Of a DNA stretch of 64,000 nt, positions 55,642 through 64,000 are shown one piece after another. The notes under the pieces were generated by a model, which worked only from the letters and a program-made list of their open reading frames with translations, was not told the DNA's origin and searched no databases. A program made the translations under genes and the position numbers. The stretch is from contig SUVW01000010.1 of assembly GCA_015061815.1 (NCBI GenBank), forward strand, positions 1 through 64,000, read 5' to 3'. Numbering within the stretch: the stretch's first letter is position 1; each line of letters opens with the position of its first letter. Source of the stretch: Lentisphaerota bacterium (GTDB taxonomy: Bacteria; Verrucomicrobiota; Lentisphaeria; Victivallales; Victivallaceae).

Positions 55642-58600
55642 GTGCGGATCTCGAATGGAGAAAGTTCCAGTTCAAGTCTGCCGTCCGGCAATGTTTCCAT
55701 ATCTCCATCACGCCACTCTATCAGGTCGGTCGGACAGATTTTGACCGGGCCGGAAAAACGAATCTCCCCGCCGGAGAAACGGCCTTTGGTCTCTACGATC
55801 CGGATGATATGACAAGCGGATTTTTCTGCCTTTTTCACCGTTCCGAGCGACAATCCTTCGCCGTGTATCTGACAGAATGATTCGACTGAAGTGTTTTTGA
55901 ATCCATTGAATACCAACGCTTCCCGGTTGAGTGACGCAGCTTCGGCAAGCAATCCGGAATCCAGTGCCGCACCATCATGCAAATAGAATGAATAGGTGAA
56001 TTCATGTTCACCCAGATCGGCATTGAAGTCCGGATATTTGGGTGAACGCAGCAGTGCCAGATCCAGCGTGGCCCCCTTGACCCGGTATCCGTATTTGCAA
56101 TCATTGAGCAGTGCCGCACCGCAACGGCTGTCGGAAATATCCGCATACCGGTGGCCGCAAACTTCAAACTGCGCAGTTTCCCAACTGGTGTTGTTGCCGG
56201 TGGAACGACGGATATTGCCGTACTGGATGTCAAAAAGAGCTTCCGGAGCATTGACCGCCGTCGGGAATGCCGTCCGCAGCATCTTTCTGACTTCCTGCCA
56301 GAAAATGCGGTTTTCAAAATCCAGACGGCTCCCGTTTCTATTCAGTTTGACCTTCTGATGCAACACAGATCTGCCGAAGCGGTAAGTGAATTCCAGACAG
56401 TCATAAACTTCTCCTTTAAAGCCGCACCAGCTGTCAGCGGCAAGTACGCTGTTGACCTCATCCGGATAGAATATATCCACATCCCATGCTTCATAAATAT
56501 TGGGCTGATCGTGATACAATGTCAAAATATTTCCCGGTGCAGAGAGCATTTCCCGCCGGTTCTTTTTGTCGGTGGCCCGGAGCAACCGGCCGGAAGAATC
56601 AAACTCAAAACGGACAGAATCATTTTCCAACACCGGTTGTTCCAGCACCCTGACCGGAACAACCTGCCGCCTGCCGCCTTTTTTCAGAGAGGTGAAACTG
56701 TTGCCCTCAAGCACCATATCGACAGCAACTTTGCCGGATTTTTCATCCTGCACCGTCAACAGCTGCCCTTCGGCACTTATTACTTCGTATCCCTGCCACT
56801 CTTCCGGCAGGATCACCGTTTGACGGCACTTTTCCGACAGGGTATTTACCACTGTGGCCCATTTGTCATCCCGGACAAAAAGTTTTTCCGCCGCCATCGC
56901 CGCTATCCGGCGGCAGCCATCAGTTATTTCCGCATGGTCAGCGGCGGCATCTTTGTAGACCATACCGATGGAAGAACCGGGGATAATATCGTGAAACTGG
57001 TTGCACAAAAGCAATTTCCACAGCCGGTCGAATTCTTCAGCCGGATATGACTCCAGCGGCAGATGTGAAGCCATGAATTCAGCAGCGGACAGCAGCTGTT
57101 CATTTTTCCGGTTGGCCCGCTTGACCGCAGATTGCGTGGTGAACGTACCCCGGTGGAACTCCAGATACAACTCTCCGGAAAATTTTTCCAGCTTATCCTG
57201 ATCTTTTTCCAACTCCCGGAAAAAATCTCCGGCGCGGCGGCAGCAGACTTTCGGTGTGTATTCCCAATCCTGCACCCGCCGGAAATTTTCCATATACTCC
57301 TCATTGGGGCCGCCGCCGCCGTCACCGATACCGAAAAGCGAAATGAATTTATCCAGAAAACCATTCTCTTTGAACTCGTTCTGCGCCTTTATCAATTTGC
57401 CCGGCAGCAGTTTGGAATTATACGTTTTTTCCGGCGGGAAGTGGGATAATACCTGACTGCCGTCGATCCCCTGCCAGATGAAAGTATCATGCGGAAAAGT
57501 ATTTATGGTACTCCATGATAGTTTCTGGGTCAGAAAAAAATCACACCCGGATTTGCGGATGATCTGCGGCATGGCGGCAGAGTAACCGAAAACATCCGGC
57601 AGCCAGAGATTTTTCACCTCAATGCCGAATTCGTCATAAAAAAAGTTTTTGCCATGCACGAATTGCCGGATCATGGATTCTCCGGAAATGAGATTGCAGT
57701 CCGCTTCCACCCACATGCCGCCCTGCAGCTCCCAGCGTCCCTCGGCCACCCGGCGTTTGATCTGGCGGTAAAGTTCCGGATAATGTTCCTTGACAAACAT
57801 ATACAACTGGGGCTGGGAGGCTCCGAAAATATATTCCGGATACTTTTCCAGCAGCCGCAATTGACTGGCAAAAGTCCGGGCGGCCTTGCGGATGCTCTCA
57901 CGCACCGGCCAGAGCCAGCCGACATCCAGATGGGCATGTCCGACTGCCCAGACCGTCAATGCCGAAGCTGCCGCCGGCTGCTGCAGCACTTTCTGCAGCA
58001 CCTGCCTTGCCTGAACTGCCTTGCCCGGATCATCCTGATAAATACACACCGCCTGATGCAGTGTCCGGAGCATGATATTGGCGCGGTAATCATTTTCCGG
58101 CATGGCATTCATCGCATCAAACATCACGCGGATATCCAGAAGCAGTTCCCAGACATCCTGACGGAATTCGACCAGCCGCATGGTTTTGGCGACCGCATCG
58201 AAAGAACCTTCAGGATGCAAAGTATCCAGAGCCACTTCGTAGGGCAGATCCACTCCGAAAAGGTGATTGGCGGCGGCTTCCGCATAAAATTCCACCTTTT
58301 CCCCGCCGGAAATTTCACCGATTACCCAGCGTTCTTTGGTAAATCCCGGATCGTGTACCGAACCGGCGGTCAAGCCGCACAAGGGAACTCCGGCAGCATC
58401 GGTCAGCAATATCTCCCCGCCGAGATTCAGCAGCAGTGCGGCAGTTTTTCCCTGCCAATTTTCCGGAACTTCACCCTGCAGATGGAACCAGGCACTCTCC
58501 CACTTTTCCCCCCAGCGGTCACCCTCGGCGACCGGACGGAAGGTCAAATCGCCGATGCCGGAAAATTTCACCGGCTTGACAGAATGGGCAAATTCACTCT

Positions 58601-58697
58601 GCAAAACAATGGATTCACCGTAAATATCTGCCTGTCTGCGCTCCAGAAACAGCCGGATATGCTCGTGATAAATTTTGTTGATGTTCCGGTTATTCAT
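55620..58697 (-). CDS. alpha-mannosidase, GH38
   Basis: 1025-residue GH38 enzyme. The zinc-binding start AVGHAHLDVGWLWPVRESIRKAARTF and the nucleophile Asp in NLWLPDVFGYSAAMPQI are diagnostic, together with LQGGMWVEADCNLISGESMIRQF and NQFHDIIPGSSIGMVYKDA (zinc His/Asp). The C-terminal half is the family beta-sandwich region ending LELELSPFEIRTYKVF. There is no signal peptide, so it acts on imported mannosides. It follows the 866-residue secreted protein gene across a terminator hairpin and lies in the same direction as the pseudopilin cluster. Confidence 0.95.
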   Translation of the reverse strand: MNNRNINKIYHEHIRLFLERRQADIYGESIVLQSEFAHSVKPVKFSGIGDLTFRPVAEGDRWGEKWESAWFHLQGEVPENWQGKTAALLLNLGGEILLTDAAGVPLCGLTAGSVHDPGFTKERWVIGEISGGEKVEFYAEAAANHLFGVDLPYEVALDTLHPEGSFDAVAKTMRLVEFRQDVWELLLDIRVMFDAMNAMPENDYRANIMLRTLHQAVCIYQDDPGKAVQARQVLQKVLQQPAAASALTVWAVGHAHLDVGWLWPVRESIRKAARTFASQLRLLEKYPEYIFGASQPQLYMFVKEHYPELYRQIKRRVAEGRWELQGGMWVEADCNLISGESMIRQFVHGKNFFYDEFGIEVKNLWLPDVFGYSAAMPQIIRKSGCDFFLTQKLSWSTINTFPHDTFIWQGIDGSQVLSHFPPEKTYNSKLLPGKLIKAQNEFKENGFLDKFISLFGIGDGGGGPNEEYMENFRRVQDWEYTPKVCCRRAGDFFRELEKDQDKLEKFSGELYLEFHRGTFTTQSAVKRANRKNEQLLSAAEFMASHLPLESYPAEEFDRLWKLLLCNQFHDIIPGSSIGMVYKDAAADHAEITDGCRRIAAMAAEKLFVRDDKWATVVNTLSEKCRQTVILPEEWQGYEVISAEGQLLTVQDEKSGKVAVDMVLEGNSFTSLKKGGRRQVVPVRVLEQPVLENDSVRFEFDSSGRLLRATDKKNRREMLSAPGNILTLYHDQPNIYEAWDVDIFYPDEVNSVLAADSWCGFKGEVYDCLEFTYRFGRSVLHQKVKLNRNGSRLDFENRIFWQEVRKMLRTAFPTAVNAPEALFDIQYGNIRRSTGNNTSWETAQFEVCGHRYADISDSRCGAALLNDCKYGYRVKGATLDLALLRSPKYPDFNADLGEHEFTYSFYLHDGAALDSGLLAEAASLNREALVFNGFKNTSVESFCQIHGEGLSLGTVKKAEKSACHIIRIVETKGRFSGGEIRFSGPVKICPTDLIEWRDGDMETLPDGRLELELSPFEIRTYKVFAV

Positions 58698-58729
58698 TGC
58701 AACTCCTTTTCAAGCTGTTGATAAACAAT

Positions 58730-58760
58730 AAAAACCCGCCGCGTTATACATCACGGCGGG
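58730..58760 (-). terminator. terminator between the secreted hydrolase and GH38
   Basis: CCCGCCG (58735-58741) pairs with CGGCGGG (58754-58760); on the minus strand TTTTTATT follows the stem. GH38 starts 33 bp further on, so it depends on readthrough or a separate promoter. Confidence 0.75.
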
Positions 58761-58773
58761 CAAACAGTTTCAC

Positions 58774-61374
58774 TTACAGAATGATCGCACAAGTTTCATT
58801 CCAGTCATTCAATTTGATATCGATGATGAACTTACCTTTGCCATCGGGGGTTATAGAGTAATCCGCCGTTTTCGGCATGCCGTTGTCATCATACTGGTAA
58901 ACGCCCTGCGGAGCGATATCCAGCACAAATTTCCGGGAAACTGCAGTCAGGATGCGTTCTTTGCCGATGATGAAGCCTTTACCCAGTTCCACCGGGGTGA
59001 TGGGGAACATTTTATCCAGAATGCCGTAACCGCCGTAACGTTCATCGACTCCGACATGGTAATTGTAGTAGACCAGTCCGTGCCGCAGAGCAATGATGAT
59101 GGAACGGTTCAATATTTTTCCCCACTGTTTACGGTCGGCAAGATGCATATGCGGACGGATTCCCAGCGTGGACGGCGTGGAACTCAACTGCCCCAGAGCC
59201 TGATAGAGGAAGTCAGAGGGTTCATCTTTGCTCAACAAAGTATCCGTGACATTGTTATTCTCCATTTCCGTGAAACGCACACCTGGAACCAAAGTTTCCT
59301 CCTCGGTACACGGTTGGGTATTGGCGATGAAAATCCCGCCTTTATCCAGCACATGCCGGGTGATATTCACCCGCGCTGAAGATGCCGTGACGGTGTAATC
59401 ATAAAGTTTTTCTTTGATTTTGCCGTCCGCACTCATATTCACGGAAAAACCATCCCATTTATCGAATCTGGCCCGGTCGACCCGGTTCCATGCCGCAGCT
59501 CCGGCAGCAAACTGGTCGATGTAAATACCGTTGTATCCGCACTCATCCATCAGATAATCGATCAGGGAAAGCAGGTGCTTATAGCGGTAGTTACCCACTT
59601 CCGCATAGACAAAGAGATCGATAAAAGGCGGTTTGGAGAAGAAGTTTTCCACCACGATGCGGCCGTTTTTATCCCGGATCATGCTGTCGGCATTGGGATT
59701 GGATTCCAGAAGTTTGGATTGTGCGGCATTGAGTTTGATACCGTAATGCCGGGAGTCGCCGGGTTTGCCGGGCAGGATCTCTCCGCCGGGGAGCTTGGTG
59801 ATATCTACCGCAAAAAGGTTGTGTTCCAAAGTGGCCAGCAGTTTCATACCCGGATCTTTGGCATGGATCGCCGCAAGTTCCTCTTCAGCCATCTTTTTGA
59901 TCTCTTCGCGGGATTTGCCGGAACCATTCATATATTCGATCCAGGGGACACCGTTGACGATCGAGTTGCGCATGGTTTTCGGCCACTCTTTCCACGCCCG
60001 GTGTCCGAATTTGAACGGGCCGGGAATGGTGACATTGTTGCGGTTCAGCTCCCGGCGGAGCAGATTCAGATAGACGAATTCATCCGGAGAAGCCATCACA
60101 TGCACCAAACGTACAATCGTGTGGCTTTTTCCGGCGGGGATACCGAGATGAGTGTTGGTGAAGTTGACCGAATTACCGACATGGCAGGCCAGAGTCTGAT
60201 TGCGGAAAATCGAATCATACGCCATCATACCGGCAGAAGCATTGCCTTTGATCGCCAGCACCGTCGGATTTGCACCGATGCCATCACGGATATCCACATC
60301 GGTATTCCCGGCGAGGAAATATTTTTTACTGCCGAGCAATTCATCGGTTATCAGGTTGTACCGCACTGCCACCGCGATATCCTCTTTGGAATGGTTATGC
60401 AGAGTGTCTTCGATCCGCAAACCTTTCTGCCAGCGGGAAATTTTTCTGGTCAGAGTATATTGTGCGGAAACAGCTTTGACTGTAACTACCCCGTCTTTTG
60501 CGGAAATGACCGGCTTCCAGCTTTTCACCCCGGAATATTTTCCGGCGGAAAGAGTGTTGTATTTCATTTCCGGAGTCGCCGGATAGGAGAAGTCCGACTG
60601 CAAGGCAAAAGTTTCTTTACCGACTTTAAGCAGCATATCGCCGCCGTCGGTTACTTCCGCTTTACCCTCCGGCAGAGCGATTTGAGCGACCGTTTTGCCC
60701 GGGGTGGCAGGATAGGCAAAAAGTTCCTGCGCCGGACGTCCGTTATTCACCGTTTTTTCCGGAACCAGATCGATCTGCAAACCGCCGATAAGCATATCTA
60801 TCTGCGGACTGACTCCATTGCGTTTGATATAACGCAGCAGATAGTTATTGGTCAGAACGAGGGTATTTTCGTTGGCTGATTCGACCCGGTTATCTGCACC
60901 GATCTCAATAAAATTGACACAATCGGTGATATCAAGGGCGAAACGATACCTCTCTTTTTTGGCATTTTTCACTCTGCCGTCAAATTTACCGGCGGGGCCG
61001 GGGCCGAAAAAGACCTGCAGCATATCGCCTTTCCACCAGGGTTCATTGCCGATGGAAGTCTGCATTTCGCTGCCCCGGTAGAGCAGACGTTTTTCGCCGG
61101 AAGAGATATTTTCCCGCAGCCGGGCATCATTGAGGCGCAACTGCAGATAGTGATTCCAGCCGGAACATTTTCCCATTTCGAGCCATGAATCAAAAGACAA
61201 TACCACCCGCATTTTCTCCATTTGCGGCAATGCCGGGAACTTCACGGTCACAGTTGTCGGGTGCTTGCCGGAAACTATACGTATATCTCCCGGATGTTTC
61301 CAAACCGTCCGGTTTCCCGCCGCCGACACCATTACAGCGGAAAGGAAAAACAACCAAATGCACAACTTCTTCAT
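58774..61374 (-). CDS. large secreted putative glycoside hydrolase of unassigned family
   Basis: 866 residues with signal peptide MKKLCIWLFFLSAVMVSA. The first ~430 residues look like beta-sandwich modules (FPALPQMEKMRVVLSFDSWLEMG; YTLTRKISRWQKGLRIEDTLHNHSKEDIAVAVRYN). The second half resembles a TIM barrel of a retaining glycosidase: YKHLLSLIDYLMDECGYNGIYIDQFAAGAA, where YIDQF is a candidate catalytic Asp, then GGIFIANTQPCTEEETLVPGVRFTEMENN. I cannot assign a CAZy family. It lies 21 bp after the pseudopilin stop, so it belongs to that operon. Substrate unknown. Confidence 0.7.
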   Translation of the reverse strand: MKKLCIWLFFLSAVMVSAAGNRTVWKHPGDIRIVSGKHPTTVTVKFPALPQMEKMRVVLSFDSWLEMGKCSGWNHYLQLRLNDARLRENISSGEKRLLYRGSEMQTSIGNEPWWKGDMLQVFFGPGPAGKFDGRVKNAKKERYRFALDITDCVNFIEIGADNRVESANENTLVLTNNYLLRYIKRNGVSPQIDMLIGGLQIDLVPEKTVNNGRPAQELFAYPATPGKTVAQIALPEGKAEVTDGGDMLLKVGKETFALQSDFSYPATPEMKYNTLSAGKYSGVKSWKPVISAKDGVVTVKAVSAQYTLTRKISRWQKGLRIEDTLHNHSKEDIAVAVRYNLITDELLGSKKYFLAGNTDVDIRDGIGANPTVLAIKGNASAGMMAYDSIFRNQTLACHVGNSVNFTNTHLGIPAGKSHTIVRLVHVMASPDEFVYLNLLRRELNRNNVTIPGPFKFGHRAWKEWPKTMRNSIVNGVPWIEYMNGSGKSREEIKKMAEEELAAIHAKDPGMKLLATLEHNLFAVDITKLPGGEILPGKPGDSRHYGIKLNAAQSKLLESNPNADSMIRDKNGRIVVENFFSKPPFIDLFVYAEVGNYRYKHLLSLIDYLMDECGYNGIYIDQFAAGAAAWNRVDRARFDKWDGFSVNMSADGKIKEKLYDYTVTASSARVNITRHVLDKGGIFIANTQPCTEEETLVPGVRFTEMENNNVTDTLLSKDEPSDFLYQALGQLSSTPSTLGIRPHMHLADRKQWGKILNRSIIIALRHGLVYYNYHVGVDERYGGYGILDKMFPITPVELGKGFIIGKERILTAVSRKFVLDIAPQGVYQYDDNGMPKTADYSITPDGKGKFIIDIKLNDWNETCAIIL

Positions 61375-61395
61375 TATTTATGATAAATCCTTATA

Positions 61396-62139
61396 TTACT
61401 GAATTTCTACAACAACACCATTCTGGTTGCGGACATAGGTGAAATCATTTTCCAGATCTTTCAATTTCCCCGGAGCCAGAGCCGACACATGGCCGTCAAA
61501 GAAACAGGTATTGATGATTCCATTGTGCCGCTGCATCGGAGAATAATTTTTATGCTCTTCCATAGAACCGATCATCCATGTCCCCTGCAAAATATTGCTG
61601 TTCCGTGCCGAATCAGCATAAAACATGGTATTGGACGGGTTTTTGAAGTTGGTAATATAATACGCTGAAAGATCTGTTTCGTCAATATTACCAGCTTTTT
61701 GAGTGAAAATATTTCCGTAATGATCCAAATAATCATCACGTTTGGCATCCCGCTGTAATGTCCATATACCATAAACCAGGTTGTAAATCATTCCGTCATC
61801 ATCGCATGGAGCTGTTGACGGACAGAGATATAATGCATCTCCTTTTTGAGTATAGCCGGTTCTGGTAAAAGTTTCAGGGAATGGATAACCGGTTTTGGTC
61901 GCTCCCTGGATCGGTGTCATATCTTTATTGGCATCGGCATACTGCATACTGATCATACCCAGCTGTTTAAGGTTGTTGACACAGCTTGCCGCCCGTCCGC
62001 GTTCCCGGGCGGAATTCAGTGCCGGAAGCAGGATTGCTGCCAAAATCGCAATGATTGCGATTACAACGAGCAATTCGATCAGAGTAAAGCCATTCGGCTT
62101 TACTCTCTCCGGAGAGAGTGATTGTTTTTTCTTTGTCAT
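61396..62139 (-). CDS. type II secretion-like pseudopilin (prepilin N-terminal domain, H-x-DG protein)
   Basis: 247-residue paralogue of the pseudopilin at 3805. [38 protein letters not shown] and the C-terminal [18 protein letters not shown] (H-x-DG) are nearly the same in the first 50 mature residues, then diverge. The ATG at 62139 follows AGGAAAGGAAA by about 8 nt. Leader codons contain an 18-bp perfect palindrome (62102-62119). It is placed between a DUF6259 enzyme (79 bp) and a secreted hydrolase (21 bp), copying the order seen at the left edge. Confidence 0.9.
   Translation of the reverse strand: MTKKKQSLSPERVKPNGFTLIELLVVIAIIAILAAILLPALNSARERGRAASCVNNLKQLGMISMQYADANKDMTPIQGATKTGYPFPETFTRTGYTQKGDALYLCPSTAPCDDDGMIYNLVYGIWTLQRDAKRDDYLDHYGNIFTQKAGNIDETDLSAYYITNFKNPSNTMFYADSARNSNILQGTWMIGSMEEHKNYSPMQRHNGIINTCFFDGHVSALAPGKLKDLENDFTYVRNQNGVVVEIQ
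62102..62119. repeat. perfect 18-bp palindrome inside the second pseudopilin leader codons
   Basis: ACTCTCTCC followed by its reverse complement GGAGAGAGT, 20 to 38 nt after the start codon on the minus strand, directly before the FTLIELL helix codons. Confidence 0.85.
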
Positions 62140-62218
62140 GATCCATTTTCCTTTCCTGTTTTTGCGGAGATTTTCCGACTCCCGGAAAACTCCAGTTTTA
62201 CAACTTGCCCAACCCATT

Positions 62219-64000
62219 TTACCTTAATTTGATCAGCACCGCATTCAACGGCGGTACAGTCAAATCCAACTTCCCGTCAGCGAATTCATCCGTCATATTT
62301 TCCAGCGAATGAATGCTTCCGGACCTTATACCGTCAAAAGTGATTTCGCACTTTTCACTGCTTTTACCATAGTTGACCAGCAGCAGCTCCTCCCTGCCGT
62401 CGATCTGCCACAGTGCCGCTTCCAGAGCCGGGAGCGCAGTATGACTGCCGTCAACAGCGGTAACTTCCCGCATTTTACAATCGATCTGCGGCGGTTTGAT
62501 CATCTTCCCCCGGCTCAAAGCCGCTTTAGCAGCCGACTGCCGCCACGCACAAAGGTTGCGCATCAATATTTGCAAACTCTCCTGTTCCGGTTCCGGCACC
62601 TCCCAGCGCAATCCCCAGTGCCAGTGGATCCTGCCGTCATTTTTCAAAACCAGAGAGAGCAGATTGCCGTTGACGAAGTTCCATGCCAGAGTCCATTGCA
62701 GGAAAAACGGCGTTGCTTCAAAATCTATCCATGCATGCAAACACACTCCGTTGCCGCTGAATCCGGCAACATATTCATGATACAAGTACGGATACAACGG
62801 CACCGGCTGTCCGGCGGCCCCCCAGGCAAGATGTGAACGCAGATCATTGAAAATGCACACATCCATGTATGGTTCAGCGGCGGCATTTTCACATCCGAGA
62901 ACCATTTTACCTGCGGCATCCTGCGCCCGGGCAAGCAAATTTTGCATTGCTTCACTCTGCCGGTGATCCGGCAGATCGCCATGTCCGTGTTCTCTGGCAT
63001 AACACAGCGGGGAAGTGCATCCCTGATTCTGGTCGAAATATTGCAGATAATCCACCCCCTGCGCTGAAGCCAATGAGATTTGGCGGCAAACCGTATCCGC
63101 CGTAAACTTCCGGGACGGACACAATTCATAACCGATGCGCTGACTGGTCGGCCCGTTGCAGACCAGAGCAAAAGCTTCCCCGTGCGGACCTTTGCACACC
63201 TCTTTGATCAGCTCTTTTTCTTCAAACTCTTTGCGGCAGTCGTAACTGCGTTCGATCATACTCTGCTGGGTCCAGCCGATCCCGGAACAGTAAAGCCCCA
63301 CACGGTCACCCTTTTCATGCATCCGGTCGATAAAATTTTTCAACAACTGTTCTCCACCGGCCGGCGGCCAGACATAAGGAGGAGCCCAGGGCGCAGTACC
63401 TTCCCAGTGGATAAGCAGTGACAGCAGCGGATTTTTCCACAACTGCCGGTACTTGTCCATTACCGGCAGTGCCCGGTCATAGGGATAATATTCATTGAAA
63501 GACATATCTCCGTGATCTATTCCGTAACCTTTTACCGGATAGACCAATACGACCGGAGCATCCATCAGCCACTGCGGAGCGCGTTTTTCCAGTTTTTCCG
63601 GGAGCAGGCGGTTTTCTTCCAGATAGTTGCGGTAAATTTCCGCCGCATCCTGCCACTGGCCGGAAAATCCCCGGATCACCGTTTCATAACCGATCTCTCC
63701 CCGGCCGCCGGTAAAATGCTGGATGAAAGGATAAAATCCATCCTCCCCATCCGGCATGAAGTCGATCGTTTTGGGTGAATGCTGTTTATCCTCGACCCCG
63801 AAATAAAGACCGCTGCCGGAATCATTGCAGAGAGCTTCAAACTGCATTGCCGCCGGACCGGGATAAAAATTGCTCACTCCGGTAAGCGGATAAGCGGCTT
63901 CCCGGCAGGAAAAGTAGGATTCTCTCTGACGCTTTTCCAGATCTCTGACCATTGTCCCCTCGGCGTAAGGCAGTAAAAATTTACCGCCTGCCGGACGGCG
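62219..64000 (-). CDS. DUF6259-type glycoside hydrolase (5' end outside window)
   Basis: At least 594 codons, open to the right edge. The frame continues upstream of the ATG at 63952 as [18 protein letters not shown], so the start lies beyond 64000. Architecture resembles the C-terminal region of the protein at the left edge: a beta-rich part ([25 protein letters not shown]), a barrel ([40 protein letters not shown]) and a C-terminal beta domain ([14 protein letters not shown]). No SGNH domain is visible in the portion present. Secretion cannot be judged. It heads the cluster with pseudopilin, secreted hydrolase and GH38. Confidence 0.75.
   Translation of the reverse strand, partial: RRPAGGKFLLPYAEGTMVRDLEKRQRESYFSCREAAYPLTGVSNFYPGPAAMQFEALCNDSGSGLYFGVEDKQHSPKTIDFMPDGEDGFYPFIQHFTGGRGEIGYETVIRGFSGQWQDAAEIYRNYLEENRLLPEKLEKRAPQWLMDAPVVLVYPVKGYGIDHGDMSFNEYYPYDRALPVMDKYRQLWKNPLLSLLIHWEGTAPWAPPYVWPPAGGEQLLKNFIDRMHEKGDRVGLYCSGIGWTQQSMIERSYDCRKEFEEKELIKEVCKGPHGEAFALVCNGPTSQRIGYELCPSRKFTADTVCRQISLASAQGVDYLQYFDQNQGCTSPLCYAREHGHGDLPDHRQSEAMQNLLARAQDAAGKMVLGCENAAAEPYMDVCIFNDLRSHLAWGAAGQPVPLYPYLYHEYVAGFSGNGVCLHAWIDFEATPFFLQWTLAWNFVNGNLLSLVLKNDGRIHWHWGLRWEVPEPEQESLQILMRNLCAWRQSAAKAALSRGKMIKPPQIDCKMREVTAVDGSHTALPALEAALWQIDGREELLLVNYGKSSEKCEITFDGIRSGSIHSLENMTDEFADGKLDLTVPPLNAVLIKLR

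Noticed and set aside
57654..58721. Plus-strand open frame opposite the GH38 gene
   Set aside because: Antisense shadow of an enzyme with intact catalytic motifs.
59575..60879. Plus-strand open frame of 434 codons opposite the secreted hydrolase
   Set aside because: Antisense shadow; the minus-strand frame has a signal peptide, ribosome site and operon context.

Overview
The window reads as chromosome of an anaerobic, Gram-negative, carbohydrate-degrading member of the Lentisphaerota (Victivallis-like). This is an inference from content. There are two pseudopilins with the [17 protein letters not shown] core and a C-terminal H-x(n)-DG signature, of the kind amplified in Lentisphaerota and Planctomycetes. 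Many glycoside hydrolases include two DUF6259-type enzymes. Anaerobe markers are a glycyl-radical enzyme with activase, indolepyruvate:ferredoxin oxidoreductase and a reverse rubrerythrin. Outer-membrane genes (lpxA, a TolQ/TolR/TolA set) show a diderm envelope. No rRNA, tRNA, CRISPR array, transposase or phage gene was seen.

Layout. (1) Bases 1-5882: a pectin-type cluster of an SGNH esterase fused to a DUF6259 hydrolase (cut by the left edge), a pseudopilin and a GH28. (2) 5889-12712: GNAT, a cytoplasmic-looking glycosidase, a BamE-like lipoprotein, a thioredoxin-fold/TPR protein, then pnp with a hairpin-bearing leader. (3) 12864-16432: clpB and a TrmH-type methyltransferase. (4) 16429-21653: an arabinan-linked operon (GH51, glycyl-radical enzyme, activase, joined by ATGA overlaps) divergent from an AraC regulator. 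(5) 21785-29403: reverse rubrerythrin, repeat DNA and a possible small RNA, dnaE, the UPF0210/UPF0237 pair, a murC-like gene. (6) 29495-35681: PP2C phosphatase, OppF-type ATPase, a frameshifted radC, a 7-TM histidine kinase, ispE, a Gfo/Idh/MocA oxidoreductase. (7) 36088-41795: pyrH, lpxA, a periplasmic binding lipoprotein, a TRIC-like membrane protein, truB and an unknown protein. (8) 42175-45091: iorAB, a tandem-ACT protein, thioredoxin. (9) 45092-49025: exbB/tolQ, exbD/tolR, tonB/tolA, a kinase-like protein and a HAD phosphatase. (10) 49360-55641: ROK kinase, FAD reductase, cyclophilin, an unknown membrane protein, a nagA-like gene, an M20 amidohydrolase. (11) 55620-64000: GH38 mannosidase, a large secreted putative hydrolase, a second pseudopilin and a second DUF6259 enzyme cut by the right edge.

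Two patterns stand out. First, the clusters at the two ends have the same order, DUF6259 enzyme, pseudopilin, further hydrolase, which suggests pseudopilins are structural members of these polysaccharide loci. Second, a dispersed, nearly invariant promoter-leader repeat (TTGACA, 17 bp, TATATT-like, then about 60 conserved bases ending GGGACATT) occurs four times. Three copies drive pyrH-lpxA, a ROK sugar kinase and nagA, all near amino-sugar/UDP-sugar metabolism. The fourth is part of a mosaic with a second repeat family that recurs at 22.4 kb and 54.1 kb. Other unusual items are a radC broken by an exact 40-bp tandem duplication of palindromic DNA, perfect palindromes in the leader-peptide codons of both pseudopilins, an IorA lacking its ferredoxin domain, and a GH38 3'-end remnant beside the M20 gene.
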